In this document: in pieces, positions 16,221-27,400 of the stretch
Layout of the letters: each line of letters opens with the position of its first letter
Position numbering within the stretch: position 1 is the stretch's first letter
Assembly (NCBI GenBank): GCA_024372495.1
Contig: CP099977.1
Coordinates: 620,001 to 684,000, forward strand
Length of the DNA stretch: 64,000 nucleotides
Direction: 5' to 3'
From: Pseudarthrobacter sp. Fe7
GTDB lineage: Bacteria > Actinomycetota > Actinomycetes > Actinomycetales > Micrococcaceae
Notes under the pieces: model-generated
The model's database searches: none
What the model was told of the DNA's origin: nothing
The model's input: the letters and a program-made list of their open reading frames with translations, nothing else
Program-made: the position numbers and the translations under genes

Positions 16221-17913
16221 GTGGCCGTGGCTGAAAACCCCGCAACCGGACCCAGTCCGGCGCAGCGGCCCCTCATCATGCGCTTTGCGGCGCGGTCCGA
16301 CGTCGGCCGGATCCGGGCCAAGAACGACGATTCCGCATACGCAGGCCGGCACCTTGCGGTCGTCGCCGATGGCATGGGCGGGCACGCCGGCGGCGACGTT
16401 GCCTCAGCCGCAACTGTCCTGGACATGATCCACCTGGACAGCGCGGACCACGGCGAAGACGCCGGGACCGTGCTGGCCGACGAAATCCAGACCGCCAACT
16501 CCCTCCTCTCCGAACTGGTGCACATCAACCCCAAGCTGGCGGGCATGGGCACCACCGTGACCGCCCTCCTGCTGGCTGAGGGGAAACTGCATTTCGCGCA
16601 CATTGGCGATTCCCGCGCGTACCGGCTCCGCGACGGCGAATTCAAGCAGGTCAGCGTGGACCACACGTTTGTGCAGCGACTCATCGACGAGGGCCGGCTG
16701 CGGCCGGAGGAAGCGGAAACGCATCCCCACAAGAATGTCCTCATGCGCGTCCTGGGCGATGTGGATGCCAGCCCTGAGCTTGACCTGGACACCCTTGACG
16801 CCCGGCCCGGGGACCGTTGGCTGCTGTGCTCGGACGGGCTGAACTATGTTGCCGGGCATGCCGTGGAGCGGACGGTCCGGGAAACCCACAACCTGCATGA
16901 ATGCGCCGAAACCCTGGTTGAACTGACCCTCGAGGCCGGCTCTCCGGACAACGTCACCGTAGTCATGGTGGACATCGTGGAGGAAACGCCCGACGACGTC
17001 AGCACGGCCGCCGTCGAAATCGTCGCGCCGGTGCAGGGCAGTAAGCCCGCTGCCGCCGCAGACGTTGCCACCGGTAAGCCGGCCATTCCGGATGCCCCCA
17101 AGGAACCGGCCGGTTCCGGACCGGAAAGCGCCAACCAGGGCTCCGCACCTGCCAAGGAAGCCGCAGATGGCGACGCCAGGGACGGCGACGCCCACTCCGC
17201 CGAGTCCGGCAGCACCGACCCCCACCTGGGCGAGCACCTCTCTGCTGAGGTCCTGCGGGAAGAGCTCGCCTCCCGCCCGCACGAGCCTGGTCGGCGCCGC
17301 AGCTGCTGCCGCAGAGTCCGGTTCCATCCCCACCGTGGCGGGCCGCACCGTGGCCAGGCGGGCAGCCACCCTCCTCACCCACAAGGCGGAACCGGCAGGC
17401 GGGGAAGACGCCCTGCCGGCACTGCGTCCTCGCCGCTGGTTGACCTGGTCCATCGCGGCCGCCGTGCTGATTGTGGTGGCAGTAGGGCTGTGGCTTGGGT
17501 ACGCCTGGACGCAGACCCGGTACTACGTGGGTGAGTTCGATTCCCGCGTGGCCATCTACAACGGAGTGTCCCAACGGCTCGGTCCCATCCAGCTTTCCTC
17601 GCTTGAAGCCGTGACGGATATCCGGATGGACTCCCTTCCGGCGTTCTCGCAGCAGCGGGTCCGCCAGACGGTCCCTGCCAATGACCTCTACGACGCCCAG
17701 CGGATTGTCAAGAACCTGGAGCTCACCGGGACCACCTCCCCCGAGGAGGAGTGCCCCAAGCCTTCAGCGTCCGCAACTCGCCCCGCACCATCCAACAGCG
17801 CGCCTCCCGCCAGTGCGGCAGCCCCACCGCCGGCGGCGGATGCGTCCGCTCCTGCCCCGACGCCGCCATCTTCTTCACCCACACCCACGATCACCTGCGA
17901 GGCGGCCAAATGA
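16221..17913 (+). CDS. pstP: PP2C-type Ser/Thr phosphatase PstP, one frameshift
   Basis: About 563 aa after correction. The catalytic domain has the metal motifs RIRAKNDDSAYA, VVADGMGGHAGGDVAS, GMGTTVTALL, HIGDSRAYRLRDG and GSPDNVTVVMVDI. A Pro/Ala/Asp-rich linker leads to one transmembrane helix (LTWSIAAAVLIVVAVGLWLG) and an extracellular domain (YYVGEFDSRVAIYNGVSQ). PstP dephosphorylates PknA, PknB and their substrates at the membrane. An extra C at 17283-17289 (GAGCCTG) breaks the linker region; both halves are otherwise intact. The stop overlaps the start of the SEDS gene. Confidence 0.9.
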
Positions 17914-19299
17914 GCCAGGTAACCACCCCGCCCAAGCCTCGCCGCAACGTTGAACTCGCCCTGCTGCTGCTGGCCCTCGCCGTTGGCATCGGCGCCAACA
18001 TGATGGTGGGCGTGGACCAGGAGAAGGCCTTCGATTCCGACTTCTGGTTCCAGTCGAGCCTGCTTGCCCTTGCCGCCTTGGTGTTCCACGCAGTGCTGCG
18101 GTTCCGGGCAAAATATGCCGATCCAGTAATACTTCCAATTGTCGTTGCCCTCAACGGCTTGGGCCTCGCGATGATCCACCGCCTGGACGCTCCCGGCGAG
18201 GACACGGGCAACAACCAGCTGCGGTGGACCCTTATCGCCATGGCCGTGGCCATCGCGGTGGTGTTCTTCCTCAGGGATCACCGCATCCTGCGCCGGTTCA
18301 CCTTCATCTCGCTGGCCGCCTCGGCCCTGCTGCTGATCCTGCCGCTGGTGCCCGGGATTGGTGCGGGCGAGATCCTTGGCGCGCAAGTGTGGATCAGGTT
18401 CGGTTCCATGACCTTCCAGCCGGGCGAGGTAGCCAAAATCACCCTGGCCATATTCTTTGCCGGGTATCTCTCCTCCAACCGCGACCTCATCCTGCTGGCC
18501 GGCCGCAAGATCGGTCCCATGCAGTTTCCGCGGTTCAAGGACATGGGCCCCATGATCACGGCATGGCTGGTCAGCATCGGCGTGCTTGTCTTCCAGCGGG
18601 ACCTGGGCACCTCCGTGCTGTTTTTCGGCCTGTTCATCGTGATGATCTACGTAGCCACGAGCAGGATCAGCTGGGTGGTGATCGGGCTGGCCCTGCTCCT
18701 TGGCGGCGGCTTCATTGCAGCCCAGGTGTTTTCCCACGTACAGCAGCGTGTCTACGGCTGGCTCAACGCCTTCTCCCCCGACGTGTACGAGAACGGCAGC
18801 CGGCAGGTCATCGAGGGGCTGTTCGGCATGGCCAATGGTGGGCTGGTGGGCACCGGCCTCGGCCAGGGGCGGCCGGACCTTGTTCCTTTCGCCAACAGCG
18901 ACATGATCGTCGCCTCACTGGGCGAGGAGCCTGGGCCTGATCGGCCTGTTCGCCGTCGTACTGCTGTACTTGCTGTTCATCACCCGCGGCTTCCGCGCCG
19001 CCCTGGGCACGCGTGATGCGTTCGGGAAGCTGCTTGCCTGCGGCCTGTCCTTCGCAATCGCCCTTCAATGCTTTGTGGTCATTGGCGGCGTCACCCGGCT
19101 CATTCCCCTGACCGGGCTCACCACACCGTTCCTTGCTGCCGGCGGTTCCTCGCTCTTGGCCAACTGGATCATCGCAGGCCTTCTCCTGCTGATTTCGCAC
19201 GCGGCGCGCGGCCCTGTGGACACAACTCCGCTCCCGCCCACCGGAACGGCGGCGGCAATCGGCATTGATATTCCAACCGAGGCGGTGAAACAGGCATGA
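17910..19299 (+). CDS. rodA: SEDS-family peptidoglycan glycosyltransferase FtsW/RodA, one frameshift
   Basis: About 462 aa, a multispanning membrane enzyme that polymerises lipid II glycan strands together with the adjacent class B PBP. The many hydrophobic helices include the SEDS signatures MTFQPGEVAKI, FQRDLGTSVLFF, GLVGTGLGQGRP and PFANSDMIVASLGEE, then GLIGLF and a GGVTRLIPLTG segment near the end. An extra C at 18927-18933 (GAGCCTG) breaks the frame right at the conserved EELG motif. The ATG overlaps the pstP stop, and the stop overlaps the pbpA start. FtsW-like or RodA-like function cannot be told apart here. Confidence 0.92.
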
Positions 19300-20756
19300 A
19301 CCAGGCGATCCGACACTCCTGGGTAGCCGCAGTGGCTATGTTTGCGCTGATCTTCGGCGCCATCAGCTTTGTGCAGGTGGTGGGCGCCGACGACCTCAAA
19401 ACCAATCCGCTGAACCAGCGCGCCATTCTCCAGAACTACTGCAACGACCGCGGCGCCATCATCGTGGGCGGGACGCCGGTGGCAGAGTCGGTGGATACCG
19501 GTTCGGAGACCTGCAAGTTCCAACGCACTTACGCGCAGCCGGAGCTCTACGCGGGGCTCACTGGATATTTCTCCAAAAACTACGGGGCCACCGGGCTGGA
19601 GCAGTCCATGGGAGCCGAACTTGCGGGTAATTCCGACCAGCTCTTCCTGGACCGGGTGGGCCAACTCTTCCTGGGTAACCAGCCCAAGGGAGCGTCGGTG
19701 GAGCTCACCATCGATCCGCAGATCCAGCAGCTCGCCTACAGCCTGATCCCGGACGGCCAGCGCGGTTCGATAGTGGTCACCAATCCCAAGACCGGCGCCA
19801 TCCTGGCCATGGCATCCAAGCCGTCCTACAACCCGAATCTGGCGGCCACGCAGAACGCCGCTGCGGAAAGCGCCAACATGAACGAACTGGTGAAGGTTCC
19901 CGGTATCAACCTGAACCAGAACGTCAGCGGCCCCACCGGCGAACTCCTCGCACCGGGTTCGGTTTTCAAGCTCGTGGATACGGCGGCCGCCCTGGCATCC
20001 GGAAAGTACAATAAAGACAGCGTCCTTCCCAACCCCGCTGAAATGCCCTTCGACGGCATCCAGTACAAACTGCCCAACTACGCCGGCGGTAACTGTTACA
20101 CCAAAGACACCGCAAGCTTCGCTTTCGCGCTGCAGCAGTCCTGCAATACGCCGTTCGCCAGCATCGCCCTGGACCTTGGCCGCGACGCCATCGCCGCCCA
20201 GTACAAGAAGTTCGGGTTCGGCGAGGATGTTGGGGGTCTGCTGAAGCTGGGCCACGCAACAGGAAATGGGTTCCCCGACAAACTGGACGCTCCCGGGCTG
20301 GCCCAGTCCGCCATCGGCCAGAAGGATGTCCGGGTCACACCGCTGCAGGTCAACATGATGACGAACGCCATCGCAAACGGTGGCGTACAGATGGCGCCCA
20401 GCCTGGTCAAGACTTTGCGGTCCCCGGACCTGCGCGTCATTGACGAGCCCCAGCCGGCACAGCTCAGGACGTCCACCACCCCGGAGATCTCCAAGCAAAT
20501 CACCGACTGGATGACCAGCGTGGTTACTGACGGTATTGCCAAGGGTGCCGCTGTCCCCGGCGTACAGGTCGCGGGCAAGACAGGCACCGCCGAACTCGGA
20601 AATGGAACCAACAACTCGTGGTTCACCGGGTTCGCCCCCGCTGACAACCCGAAGGTCAGCGTCACGATCGTCATGGAAGGCGTAGACATCTACGCGGGAG
20701 CAAGGCTGACCAGTCCCAACGCGAAGAAGATTTTTGAGGCGGTGTTGAATAAGTGA
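19296..20756 (+). CDS. pbpA: Class B penicillin-binding protein (PbpA)
   Basis: A 486-aa D,D-transpeptidase that cross-links peptidoglycan, anchored by an N-terminal transmembrane helix ([20 protein letters not shown]). The catalytic motifs are the nucleophile SVFK in [12 protein letters not shown] in LQQSCNTPF and KTG in VAGKTGTAE. The linker domain carries [16 protein letters not shown] as in mycobacterial PbpA. It partners the preceding SEDS protein. Its stop overlaps the next gene's GTG (GTGA), so it is coupled to pknA. The frame is intact. Confidence 0.95.
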   Translation: MNQAIRHSWVAAVAMFALIFGAISFVQVVGADDLKTNPLNQRAILQNYCNDRGAIIVGGTPVAESVDTGSETCKFQRTYAQPELYAGLTGYFSKNYGATGLEQSMGAELAGNSDQLFLDRVGQLFLGNQPKGASVELTIDPQIQQLAYSLIPDGQRGSIVVTNPKTGAILAMASKPSYNPNLAATQNAAAESANMNELVKVPGINLNQNVSGPTGELLAPGSVFKLVDTAAALASGKYNKDSVLPNPAEMPFDGIQYKLPNYAGGNCYTKDTASFAFALQQSCNTPFASIALDLGRDAIAAQYKKFGFGEDVGGLLKLGHATGNGFPDKLDAPGLAQSAIGQKDVRVTPLQVNMMTNAIANGGVQMAPSLVKTLRSPDLRVIDEPQPAQLRTSTTPEISKQITDWMTSVVTDGIAKGAAVPGVQVAGKTGTAELGNGTNNSWFTGFAPADNPKVSVTIVMEGVDIYAGARLTSPNAKKIFEAVLNK

Positions 20757-22484
20757 GGCCTACAACAGGAATCACCCTCGGCGGCAGATTCCAGCTGACC
20801 ACGCGGATTGCGATCGGCGGCATGGGGGAAGTCTGGAAGGCCAAAGACCTCGTCCTGGGCCGCATCGTCGCCATCAAGGTGCTGAAGGAGGAGTACACCG
20901 GTGACCCGGGCTTCCTCCAGCGCTTCCGCGCGGAGGCCCGCCACACAGCCCTCCTGAACCATGTGGGCATCGCCAACGTCTTTGACTACGGCGAAGAAGA
21001 GGGTTCAGCGTACCTGGTCATGGAGCCTGGTCCCCGGGCAGCCGCTGAGCAGCATCATCGAACACGAGCAGGTACTGTCCCCGGACCGTACGCTGTCGAT
21101 CATCGCGCAGACCGCCCGCGCGCTGGCCGTTGCGCACGCCCAGGGCCTGGTCCACCGCGACGTCAAGCCCGGCAACCTCCTGATCACCCCTGACGGACGG
21201 GTCAAGGTCACGGACTTCGGCATCGCCCGCCTCGCCGACCAGGTTCCGCTCACCCAGACCGGGCAGGTCATGGGGACGGCGCAATACCTGGCACCGGAGC
21301 AGGCCACCGGCCAAACCGCCACGGGCTCCTCGGATATCTATTCCCTTGGGGTCATCGGGTACGAATGCCTCAGCGGCCACCGTCCCTTCACCGGCGAATC
21401 CCAGATTGCCATCGCACTGGCCCAGGTGAACGACGCTCCGCCGCCGCTTTCGGAGACCCTGCCAACGCCCGTGCGCGCCCTGCTGATGTCCATGCTGGCC
21501 AAGGACCCGAAGGACCGGCCGGCCAATGCCATCAAGCTGGCGGAGGCAGCTGAGGCCATCCGCAACGGGGATGTAAGTGCAGCACGCGCCGCCGTACCCG
21601 GCATGCTTCTTTTCGACGCAGATACCGGCCCCATCACTGCCCCCGTGGACACCGCCACCGCCCCTACCGGCGTCATTGGCGCGCAGCGGGATTCCACGCC
21701 CACCGCCACGTCGGCCCTTCCGGTGGTGGGCGCGGGCGCAGCGGGCGTGGCCGCCGGGATGGCTGCCGGGGCCGCGGGTGCATCCGCGGCCGAACGGGAG
21801 GCACGGCAGGGGCCGCTGGCCCGCGCCAACGCACTGGCCGCCGAACGGAACTGGGACCAGGAAGAGGAAGCGTACGACGACGGGCCCTCCGATGAGCCCC
21901 GGCGCAAGGGACGCAGCCCGTGGACATGGCCCCTGGTGGCCCTGATCCTGCTGCTCCTCTTCGCTCTGGTGGGCTTCCTCCTGAACCAGATGGGCCTCTT
22001 CTCGCCGGCTGCGAACCCCACGTCCGGTACCACTACCAGTAGCGCGCCCCCGTCGTCCGCGACGCCCACGCGGACCACCCAGTCGGCTACACCCACGCCG
22101 ACGCGCAACACTCCAACGCCGACCCCAACGCCCACCCCCACGCAGGACACGGTCAACGTGATTCCTGACAAGTACCTCGGCAAGGACTACCGGCAGGTCC
22201 AGGCTGCGCTTGCGGGCCTGGGACTCCAGGTGACCGTCCTTCCGCAGGAGAGCCGCACTGACAATCCCGGAACCGTCCTGGAACTCAACCCCACCGGGAC
22301 GGTGCCCAAAGGTTCGCTCATTACCGTCATCTACGCCACGGCTCCCAGCCCCGCACCGACCACGGCGGCGCCTAAACCTGTGCCCACTACCTCGGCACCG
22401 GTGGCGGGACCCACGCCCATCTCACCCCTGGCAACCTGTGCAGCCGGCCAAACGCCCGGAATGCCCCCAACCTGCGCACCCTAG
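20753..22484 (+). CDS. pknA: Ser/Thr protein kinase PknA with one PASTA-like repeat, one frameshift
   Basis: About 576 aa after correction. The Hanks-type kinase domain has a Gly-rich [12 protein letters not shown], the ATP lysine in [10 protein letters not shown], catalytic [19 protein letters not shown] and [11 protein letters not shown]. Its juxtamembrane stretch is Ala-rich, followed by one TM helix ([19 protein letters not shown]) and an external TPTP-rich spacer. One PASTA-like domain follows ([23 protein letters not shown]). An extra C at 21023-21029 breaks the frame after YLVME. PknA with PknB controls cell shape and division through PstP, FHA proteins and PBPs. Confidence 0.92.
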
Positions 22485-22499
22485 AGGTCCGGACCACCA

Positions 22500-24480
22500 G
22501 TGAATGAGTCACCACGCACCCCGTTGCACCGGGAGGACAGCCTGCCGGTGGATAACCGGCGTGTCCTGAACGGGCGCTACGAGCCTGGGTAACCTCATTG
22601 GCCGTGGCGGCATGGCGGACGTCTACAAAGGCACGGACACCCGCCTCGGCAGGACGGTGGCAGTTAAGCTGCTCCGGCCTGACATGGCACGGGATCCGCA
22701 GTTCCAGGCGCGGTTCAAGCGCGAAGCGCAGGCGGTGGCTGCGCTGAACCACCCCTCCATCGTGGCCATTTTCGATACCGGCGAGCACGTGGTCCATGAC
22801 GGGTCCACCGAGGACGTGCGGGTGCCGTACATCGTCATGGAATATGTGGAGGGCAAGACCCTGCGCGAACTGATCCGTGCCAACGAGGTCAGCATCAGCG
22901 AGGCAATCGACTACTGCCTGGGCGTCCTGGGAGCCCTCGAATACAGCCACAAGGCCGGCATTGTGCACCGGGATATCAAGCCTGCCAACGTGATGTACTG
23001 CCCAGGCTCCAATTCGGTGAAGGTCATGGATTTCGGCATTGCCCGCGCCATCGCCGATTCCTCCGCCACCATGACCCAGACCCAGGCCGTGGTGGGAACG
23101 GCCCAATACCTTTCGCCGGAACAGGCCCGGGGGAGACTGTGGATGCCCGCAGCGACCTCTATTCCGCCGCGTGCCTGCTCTACGAAATGCTGACCTCGCG
23201 GCCGCCATTCGTCGGGGACAGCCCGGTGTCCGTGGCCTACCAGCACGTTCGCGAAATTCCGGAGCCGGCCAGCAGCCTCAACCCGGAGGTGTCACCGGCG
23301 CTGGACACTGTCCTCGCCAAGGCCCTGCAGAAGAACCGGGCGGACAGGTTCCAGGATGCTGCAGCCTTCCGGCGCGCCCTGCGCGCTGCCAAGGCCGGTG
23401 TGCCCGTCCCGGCCGTCCCGGCGTCCGAGGCACCCACCGACCCGAATGACCACGTTCCCCAGGCCGCCCCACCCACCGAAGCGCTTTCTGCAACGGGTGC
23501 GGGCTTCCTTGATGACGCACCGACGGGGCGCCTGGCCGCCACTGACCTCTTCCACGACGGCGCGGGATCAGCCGTTCCGCTGGAACTCGCGGATGAGCAC
23601 GTCGCGGATGAACACGGGGCAGATGCGTACGGTGCCGGCCCACTCCCGCTGGGCCTGGTTCCGGAACGTGAGCGGAGCGAACGGCAGAAGTCCCGGCGTC
23701 GTGCCTGGATCGCGACGCTGGTGATCTTCACCCTGCTGATACTCGCAGGCGGCGGCCTCTGGCTGTACCAGACGGTGAACCGGCCCGCTCCCGCTCCGCC
23801 CAAGGTGTCCATCCCGTCGGTGGCGTCCATGTCGGAAACTGCTGCACTCCAGGAACTGTACAACGCAGGCCTTCACCCCAAGATCGCGCGGGCGGCAAAC
23901 GACACGGTCCCCAAGGGAACCGCGGTGGGAACTGATCCCGCGGCGGGCGGTTCGCTGGATCCGGGGGCCGAGGTGATCCTCAACATTTCCGACGGACCCA
24001 GGCTCGGTGAAGATCCCTGACAGCCTGCCCGGCAAGACCGAGGCAGCCGCACGGGACATCCTCCGCCAGGTAGGACTGGTGGGCGCCCCGTCGACCACCA
24101 CCGCCAACAGTGCCACTATCCCGGCCGGAATCGTCATCACCTCCAAACCGGCTCCGGGGCAAAGCGTCGGTGTCGGCACCAGCGTGGAACTGATCGTTTC
24201 CACCGGCAAGGTGGTTGTCCCGGAACTGGGTGGCCTAGTGCGTGACCAGGCCGAGGCAGCACTAAAGGAGCTCGGCCTGGTGCCCTCGGTGGTTGAGGTG
24301 GAAAACTCGCAGGTGGAGCCCGGCAAGGTCACGGACCAAAGCGTCCCGGCCAACACCGCCGTTGAGCAGGGCAAGACCATCACCATCGCGGTGGCAAAGG
24401 CACCGCCGCCACCGCCGGTGCCAACGGAGACCCCGACGCCCACCGCCACACCCACGCCGAAACCCACCAAGAAGGGCTGA
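22500..24480 (+). CDS. pknB: Ser/Thr protein kinase PknB with three PASTA repeats, three frameshifts
   Basis: About 659 aa after correction. The kinase domain shows GRGGMADVYKG, VAVKLLRPDM, VHRDIKPANVMY, DFGIARAIADSS and VVGTAQYLSPEQARG; the TM helix is IATLVIFTLLILAGGGLWLY. Three PASTA repeats follow, beginning near IPSVASMSETAALQEL, KIPDSLPGKTEAAARDIL and VPELGGLVRDQAEAALKEL, which bind muropeptides. M. tuberculosis PknB has four. The breaks are an extra C at 22581-22587 (GAGCCTG), a lost G near 23127-23131 and an extra C near 24002. GTG 22500 follows pknA by 15 bases. A DnaA-box-like GTGGATAAC at 22549 is in the coding sequence. Confidence 0.92.
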
Positions 24481-24509
24481 CGCCCCGCACCCGGTATAGG
24501 CGGCCCCGG

Positions 24510-25151
24510 TCAGTGCTGGATGAGCGGGCTAAGCTTTGCGGCGCGTGCGGCCGCACCCTTCATGCCCAGCGACTCCAGCCAGTTTCCGAGCATCTGATAC
24601 CCGCCTTCGGTGAGTACCGACTCGGGATGGAACTGCACCCCGCACAGAGGCGCCGTCCGGTGCTGCAGCCCCATGATCACGCCGGAGGCGGTCTGTGCCG
24701 TTACTTCCAGGACATCGGGGATGGATTCCCGCACCGCCGCCAGGGAGTGGTAGCGGGTGGCCGTGACGGGGGAGGGGAGCCCGGCGAACACACTGGTGCC
24801 GCTGTGCTCCACCTGTGAGGTCTTGCCGTGCATGAGCTCCGGTGCGTGGGTCACCTTGCCGCCAAAGGCCTCTGCCAGCGCCTGGTGGCCCAGGCAAACT
24901 CCGAACATGGGAACGCTGTTTTCACCGCACCATTTGATCAGCTCAATGCAGACTCCCGCTTCAGCAGGATTTCCGGGACCGGGGGAAATGAGGACGCCGT
25001 CCCGGGTGCCGGCAAGCTCAATCGCCTCTGCCAGGGTGACGTCGTCGTTGCGGACCACAGTGGTCTCGGCGCCGAGTTCCTGCAGGTATCCCACCAGGGT
25101 GTAGACGAAGCTGTCGTAGTTATCCACTACGAGGATCTTGGTTGTGGTCAT
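24510..25151 (-). CDS. trpG: Anthranilate/aminodeoxychorismate synthase glutamine amidotransferase subunit
   Basis: A 213-aa class I glutamine amidotransferase supplying ammonia to chorismate-using enzymes (anthranilate for Trp, or ADC for folate). It begins ILVVDNYDSFVYTLVGYL. The catalytic Cys is in MFGVCLGHQALAEAFGG, and the His-Glu pair is in CGVQFHPESVLTEGG. No large subunit is nearby, as is usual for the trpG/pabA located next to pknB in actinobacteria. The ATG overlaps the stop of the 56-aa membrane protein (ATGA). It converges with pknB. Confidence 0.93.
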   Translation of the reverse strand: MTTTKILVVDNYDSFVYTLVGYLQELGAETTVVRNDDVTLAEAIELAGTRDGVLISPGPGNPAEAGVCIELIKWCGENSVPMFGVCLGHQALAEAFGGKVTHAPELMHGKTSQVEHSGTSVFAGLPSPVTATRYHSLAAVRESIPDVLEVTAQTASGVIMGLQHRTAPLCGVQFHPESVLTEGGYQMLGNWLESLGMKGAAARAAKLSPLIQH

Positions 25152-25318
25152 GGCTGGTCTGTGGAACCAATCGTTGAGTCGGTGAATTGGGTGAAATGGG
25201 ACATCCAGGGAAAGAGGAACTGGACCATCAATACCAGGGCAATGAAGACCAGTACCAGCGAGATGAGAATCCTGAGCCAGAGCGGTCCGGGAAGGTGGCG
25301 GAATATCCAGGCGTACAC
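25148..25318 (-). CDS. 56-aa membrane protein between sortase and trpG
   Basis: A GTG start three codons' length after the sortase stop and a TGA overlapping the trpG ATG define a 56-residue frame: VYAWIFRHLPGPLWLRI, then one strongly hydrophobic helix (ILISLVLVFIALVLMVQFLF) and a short polar tail ending STDQP. The spacing, the coupling to trpG and the TM profile support a real gene. In M. tuberculosis the position is occupied by the larger Rv0012. The function is unknown. Confidence 0.75.
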   Translation of the reverse strand: MYAWIFRHLPGPLWLRILISLVLVFIALVLMVQFLFPWMSHFTQFTDSTIGSTDQP

Positions 25319-25320
25319 TG

Positions 25321-26115
25321 TCAGCCCCTTCCCGTGGCTGCTGCAACCTGCGCCGCAATTTCCGCTGGTGGTCCCGCCGCTGCCGGCCGCCAGCTGTCCA
25401 ACAGGGCGTAGGCGATGATGCGTTCTTCCGCTCCGAAGCGGGGATTGCAGCTGGTCATGGTGAGGTAGCTTTCGGTGGGCGCGACGCCCGGCTGGGTTGG
25501 AACGGGTTCCAGGACGTCGGTGCGGGAGGGCATCACTATCTGGTTGTTGCGGAATACGTAGACGTAATAGCCGTCTTTGGTCTGGACATAGATCTTGTCA
25601 CCGGGCACCAGCGTGTGGATGTTGTCCAGCACGGCGCCGTGCGTCTGGCGGTGTCCTGCCACGGCGAAATTGCCCACCGCCCCTGGCATTGCCGTGTTGC
25701 TGTAATGCCCAAGGCCCAGCGTGTCCAGGACGTCCTGGCTGGTCCCCTGGACGATGGGGCGGGTGTACGTGGGGCCAAACCTGGGGATGTACATGATGCC
25801 AATGGTGCCGGCGTGGCCGGGAGCGGTACCCACCACGGGCTTTCCAAAATCCTCACCTGCGGCCGCTTTGGCGGGTGGGGCCGAGGCTGCCGGGGTTGGC
25901 GCGGCGCTGCCAAGATCCTTGGCGAATTCCTTGATGACCTGGGTCTGCTTGGCATCTGACTCGACGTTGGTCCACCACAACTGCCATGCCACGAAGAGCA
26001 GGAGGATGACACCGGCAGTGATGAGCAATTCACCCAGCACCTGGATGGTGCCGCGCAGCAGGGCACGGCGGGGCGCGGGCGCAGTTGCGGGCCCCGCCTT
26101 TTCCTGCAATACCAC
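25321..26115 (-). CDS. Class E sortase
   Basis: A 264-aa membrane-anchored transpeptidase that attaches LAxTG-type surface proteins to the actinobacterial wall. One N-terminal TM helix (LLITAGVILLLFVAWQLWW) is followed by a Pro/Ala linker and the sortase barrel: GTIGIMYIPRFGPTY, a catalytic His in FAVAGHRQTHG, and the catalytic Cys and Arg in TMTSCNPRFGAEERIIAYA. The TSCNPRF context is typical of SrtE. GTG 26115 is preceded by GGAGGAG. No sortase substrate is visible in the window. It is divergent from crgA. Confidence 0.92.
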   Translation of the reverse strand: MVLQEKAGPATAPAPRRALLRGTIQVLGELLITAGVILLLFVAWQLWWTNVESDAKQTQVIKEFAKDLGSAAPTPAASAPPAKAAAGEDFGKPVVGTAPGHAGTIGIMYIPRFGPTYTRPIVQGTSQDVLDTLGLGHYSNTAMPGAVGNFAVAGHRQTHGAVLDNIHTLVPGDKIYVQTKDGYYVYVFRNNQIVMPSRTDVLEPVPTQPGVAPTESYLTMTSCNPRFGAEERIIAYALLDSWRPAAAGPPAEIAAQVAAATGRG

Positions 26116-26288
26116 GCGTTCTCCTCCGGGCGTTTACCCTGGGCACCGGCTGCCCATCAACTGCGGCTAGAATTGGCTGCTAGTAAGAATCCAGATTTGA
26201 CCAAGATCGCGCAGACCGCTGGCAATTTCCTTCTTGCAGGATACCAAGCCCGGGACGCCGAGCTTGCCCAGTTCGCCAAGGAGAGCCA

Positions 26289-26540
26289 GTGCCTGAGTCA
26301 AAGCCTCGCAGGAAGACCGCCAGCACCGCCCAGCCGGCAGCCCCCCAGGCCTACAAGCCAAACCCCGTGTGGTTCAAGCCCGTCATGTTTGGCCTCATGA
26401 TCATTGGCCTCTTCTGGATCATTACCTTCTACATCAGCGAGGGCCGCTTCCCGGTCCAGGCCTGGCAGTCCTGGAACATCGTGGCGGGCTTTGGCATCGC
26501 CATTGTCGGGTTCCTGATGACTACCCGCTGGCGTTCCTAG
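26289..26540 (+). CDS. crgA: Cell division protein CrgA
   Basis: An 83-aa membrane protein with a basic N-terminus (ESKPRRKTAS), the conserved NPVWFKPVMFGLMIIGLFWI helix, a short external loop (YISEGRFPVQAWQSWN) and a second helix (IVAGFGIAIVGFLMTTRW). CrgA recruits divisome and PBP proteins in actinobacteria. GTG 26289 follows AAGGAG. It lies divergent from the sortase at the same place as Rv0011c. Confidence 0.95.
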   Translation: MPESKPRRKTASTAQPAAPQAYKPNPVWFKPVMFGLMIIGLFWIITFYISEGRFPVQAWQSWNIVAGFGIAIVGFLMTTRWRS

Positions 26541-26573
26541 GTTCGCCGCAGGACTGTTCCAAGGAGGTCAGCA

Positions 26574-27185
26574 TTGGCTCCCGATTCCGTTGCAGTGATT
26601 GGTGGCGAGGATGGCCTGGCCCGCCCCGCCTGGGCTGCCACAGATCCGCTCATGCGGAACTACTATGACCAGGAATGGGGACTCCCCGTCACGGATGAGC
26701 AGGGCCTGTACGAGCGCATCTGTCTGGAAGGCTTCCAGGCAGGCCTCTCCTGGGCCACCATCCTGCGTAAGCGTCCGGCCTTCCGTGCCGCGTTTGCCTC
26801 ATTCGATCCGGAGCAGGTGGCGATGTTCGGTGCCGCCGACGTGGAGCGGCTAATGCAGGATCCCGGGATCATCCGGAACCGGCTGAAGATCCACGCCGCC
26901 GTAAAAAATGCCCAGGCCACCCTGGAGCTTCGCAACGACGGCGGACTGGTTGACTTCGTGTGGAGCTTCCGCCCCGCCAACACTCCCGCGCCCAGTGTGC
27001 CCGCGGAAATCCCCACCCAGTCGCCGGAATCCGTGGCCCTGTCCAAGGCGCTTCGTAAGCGCGGCTTCTCTTTCGTAGGTCCCACCAGCATGTTCGCCCT
27101 CATGGAGGCAGTGGGGATGGTTGACACCCACCTCCTGGACAGCCACCGCCGCGGATCCTCCGGCATCTGGCCAATTCAGGCCTGA
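26574..27185 (+). CDS. tag: DNA-3-methyladenine glycosylase I
   Basis: A 203-aa base-excision repair enzyme removing 3-methyladenine. WAATDPLMRNYYDQEWGLPV, LYERICLEGFQAGLSWATIL and FDPEQVAMFGAADVERLMQD are characteristic, including the catalytic Glu (LEGFQ) and Trp residues; FVGPTSMFALMEAVGMVDTH is the C-terminal metal region. TTG 26574 is chosen because AAGGAGGT precedes it. It lies 33 bases behind crgA. Confidence 0.93.
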   Translation: MAPDSVAVIGGEDGLARPAWAATDPLMRNYYDQEWGLPVTDEQGLYERICLEGFQAGLSWATILRKRPAFRAAFASFDPEQVAMFGAADVERLMQDPGIIRNRLKIHAAVKNAQATLELRNDGGLVDFVWSFRPANTPAPSVPAEIPTQSPESVALSKALRKRGFSFVGPTSMFALMEAVGMVDTHLLDSHRRGSSGIWPIQA

Positions 27186-27400
27186 AGCCCCTACCGCAGC
27201 CCGTTATCCCCAGCTGTTGGGAAGGTTATCCACAATGGGGATAACCTTCCCAGCCGCCCCTTGAGGCAGCAGCGGCATCCCCGCGTCGTGCCTTTTTCGT
27301 CAAACCTGCCGGCCGGGTGCGGTTATTAACAGTGTGGAATACCTGTGGATAACCCGTAGCACCATGCATGGATAACCTTCGTGCGCCCGGACTCCGGCGG
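27186..27400. other. Intergenic DnaA-box-bearing segment, left part
   Basis: Between tag and the AhpD-like gene (convergent). It contains perfect DnaA boxes TTATCCACA at 27226-27234 and TGTGGATAA at 27344-27352, plus related GTTATCCCC, GGGATAACC and ATGGATAACC copies. No gene is visible. Confidence 0.65.

Noticed and set aside
22549..22557. DnaA-like GTGGATAAC at the pknB start as a regulatory box
   Set aside because: It is a single imperfect copy within coding sequence and without neighbours.
17910..24480. Pseudogenisation of the rodA-pbpA-pknA-pknB block
   Set aside because: All domains and motifs remain once single bases are corrected, and the genes are translationally coupled.
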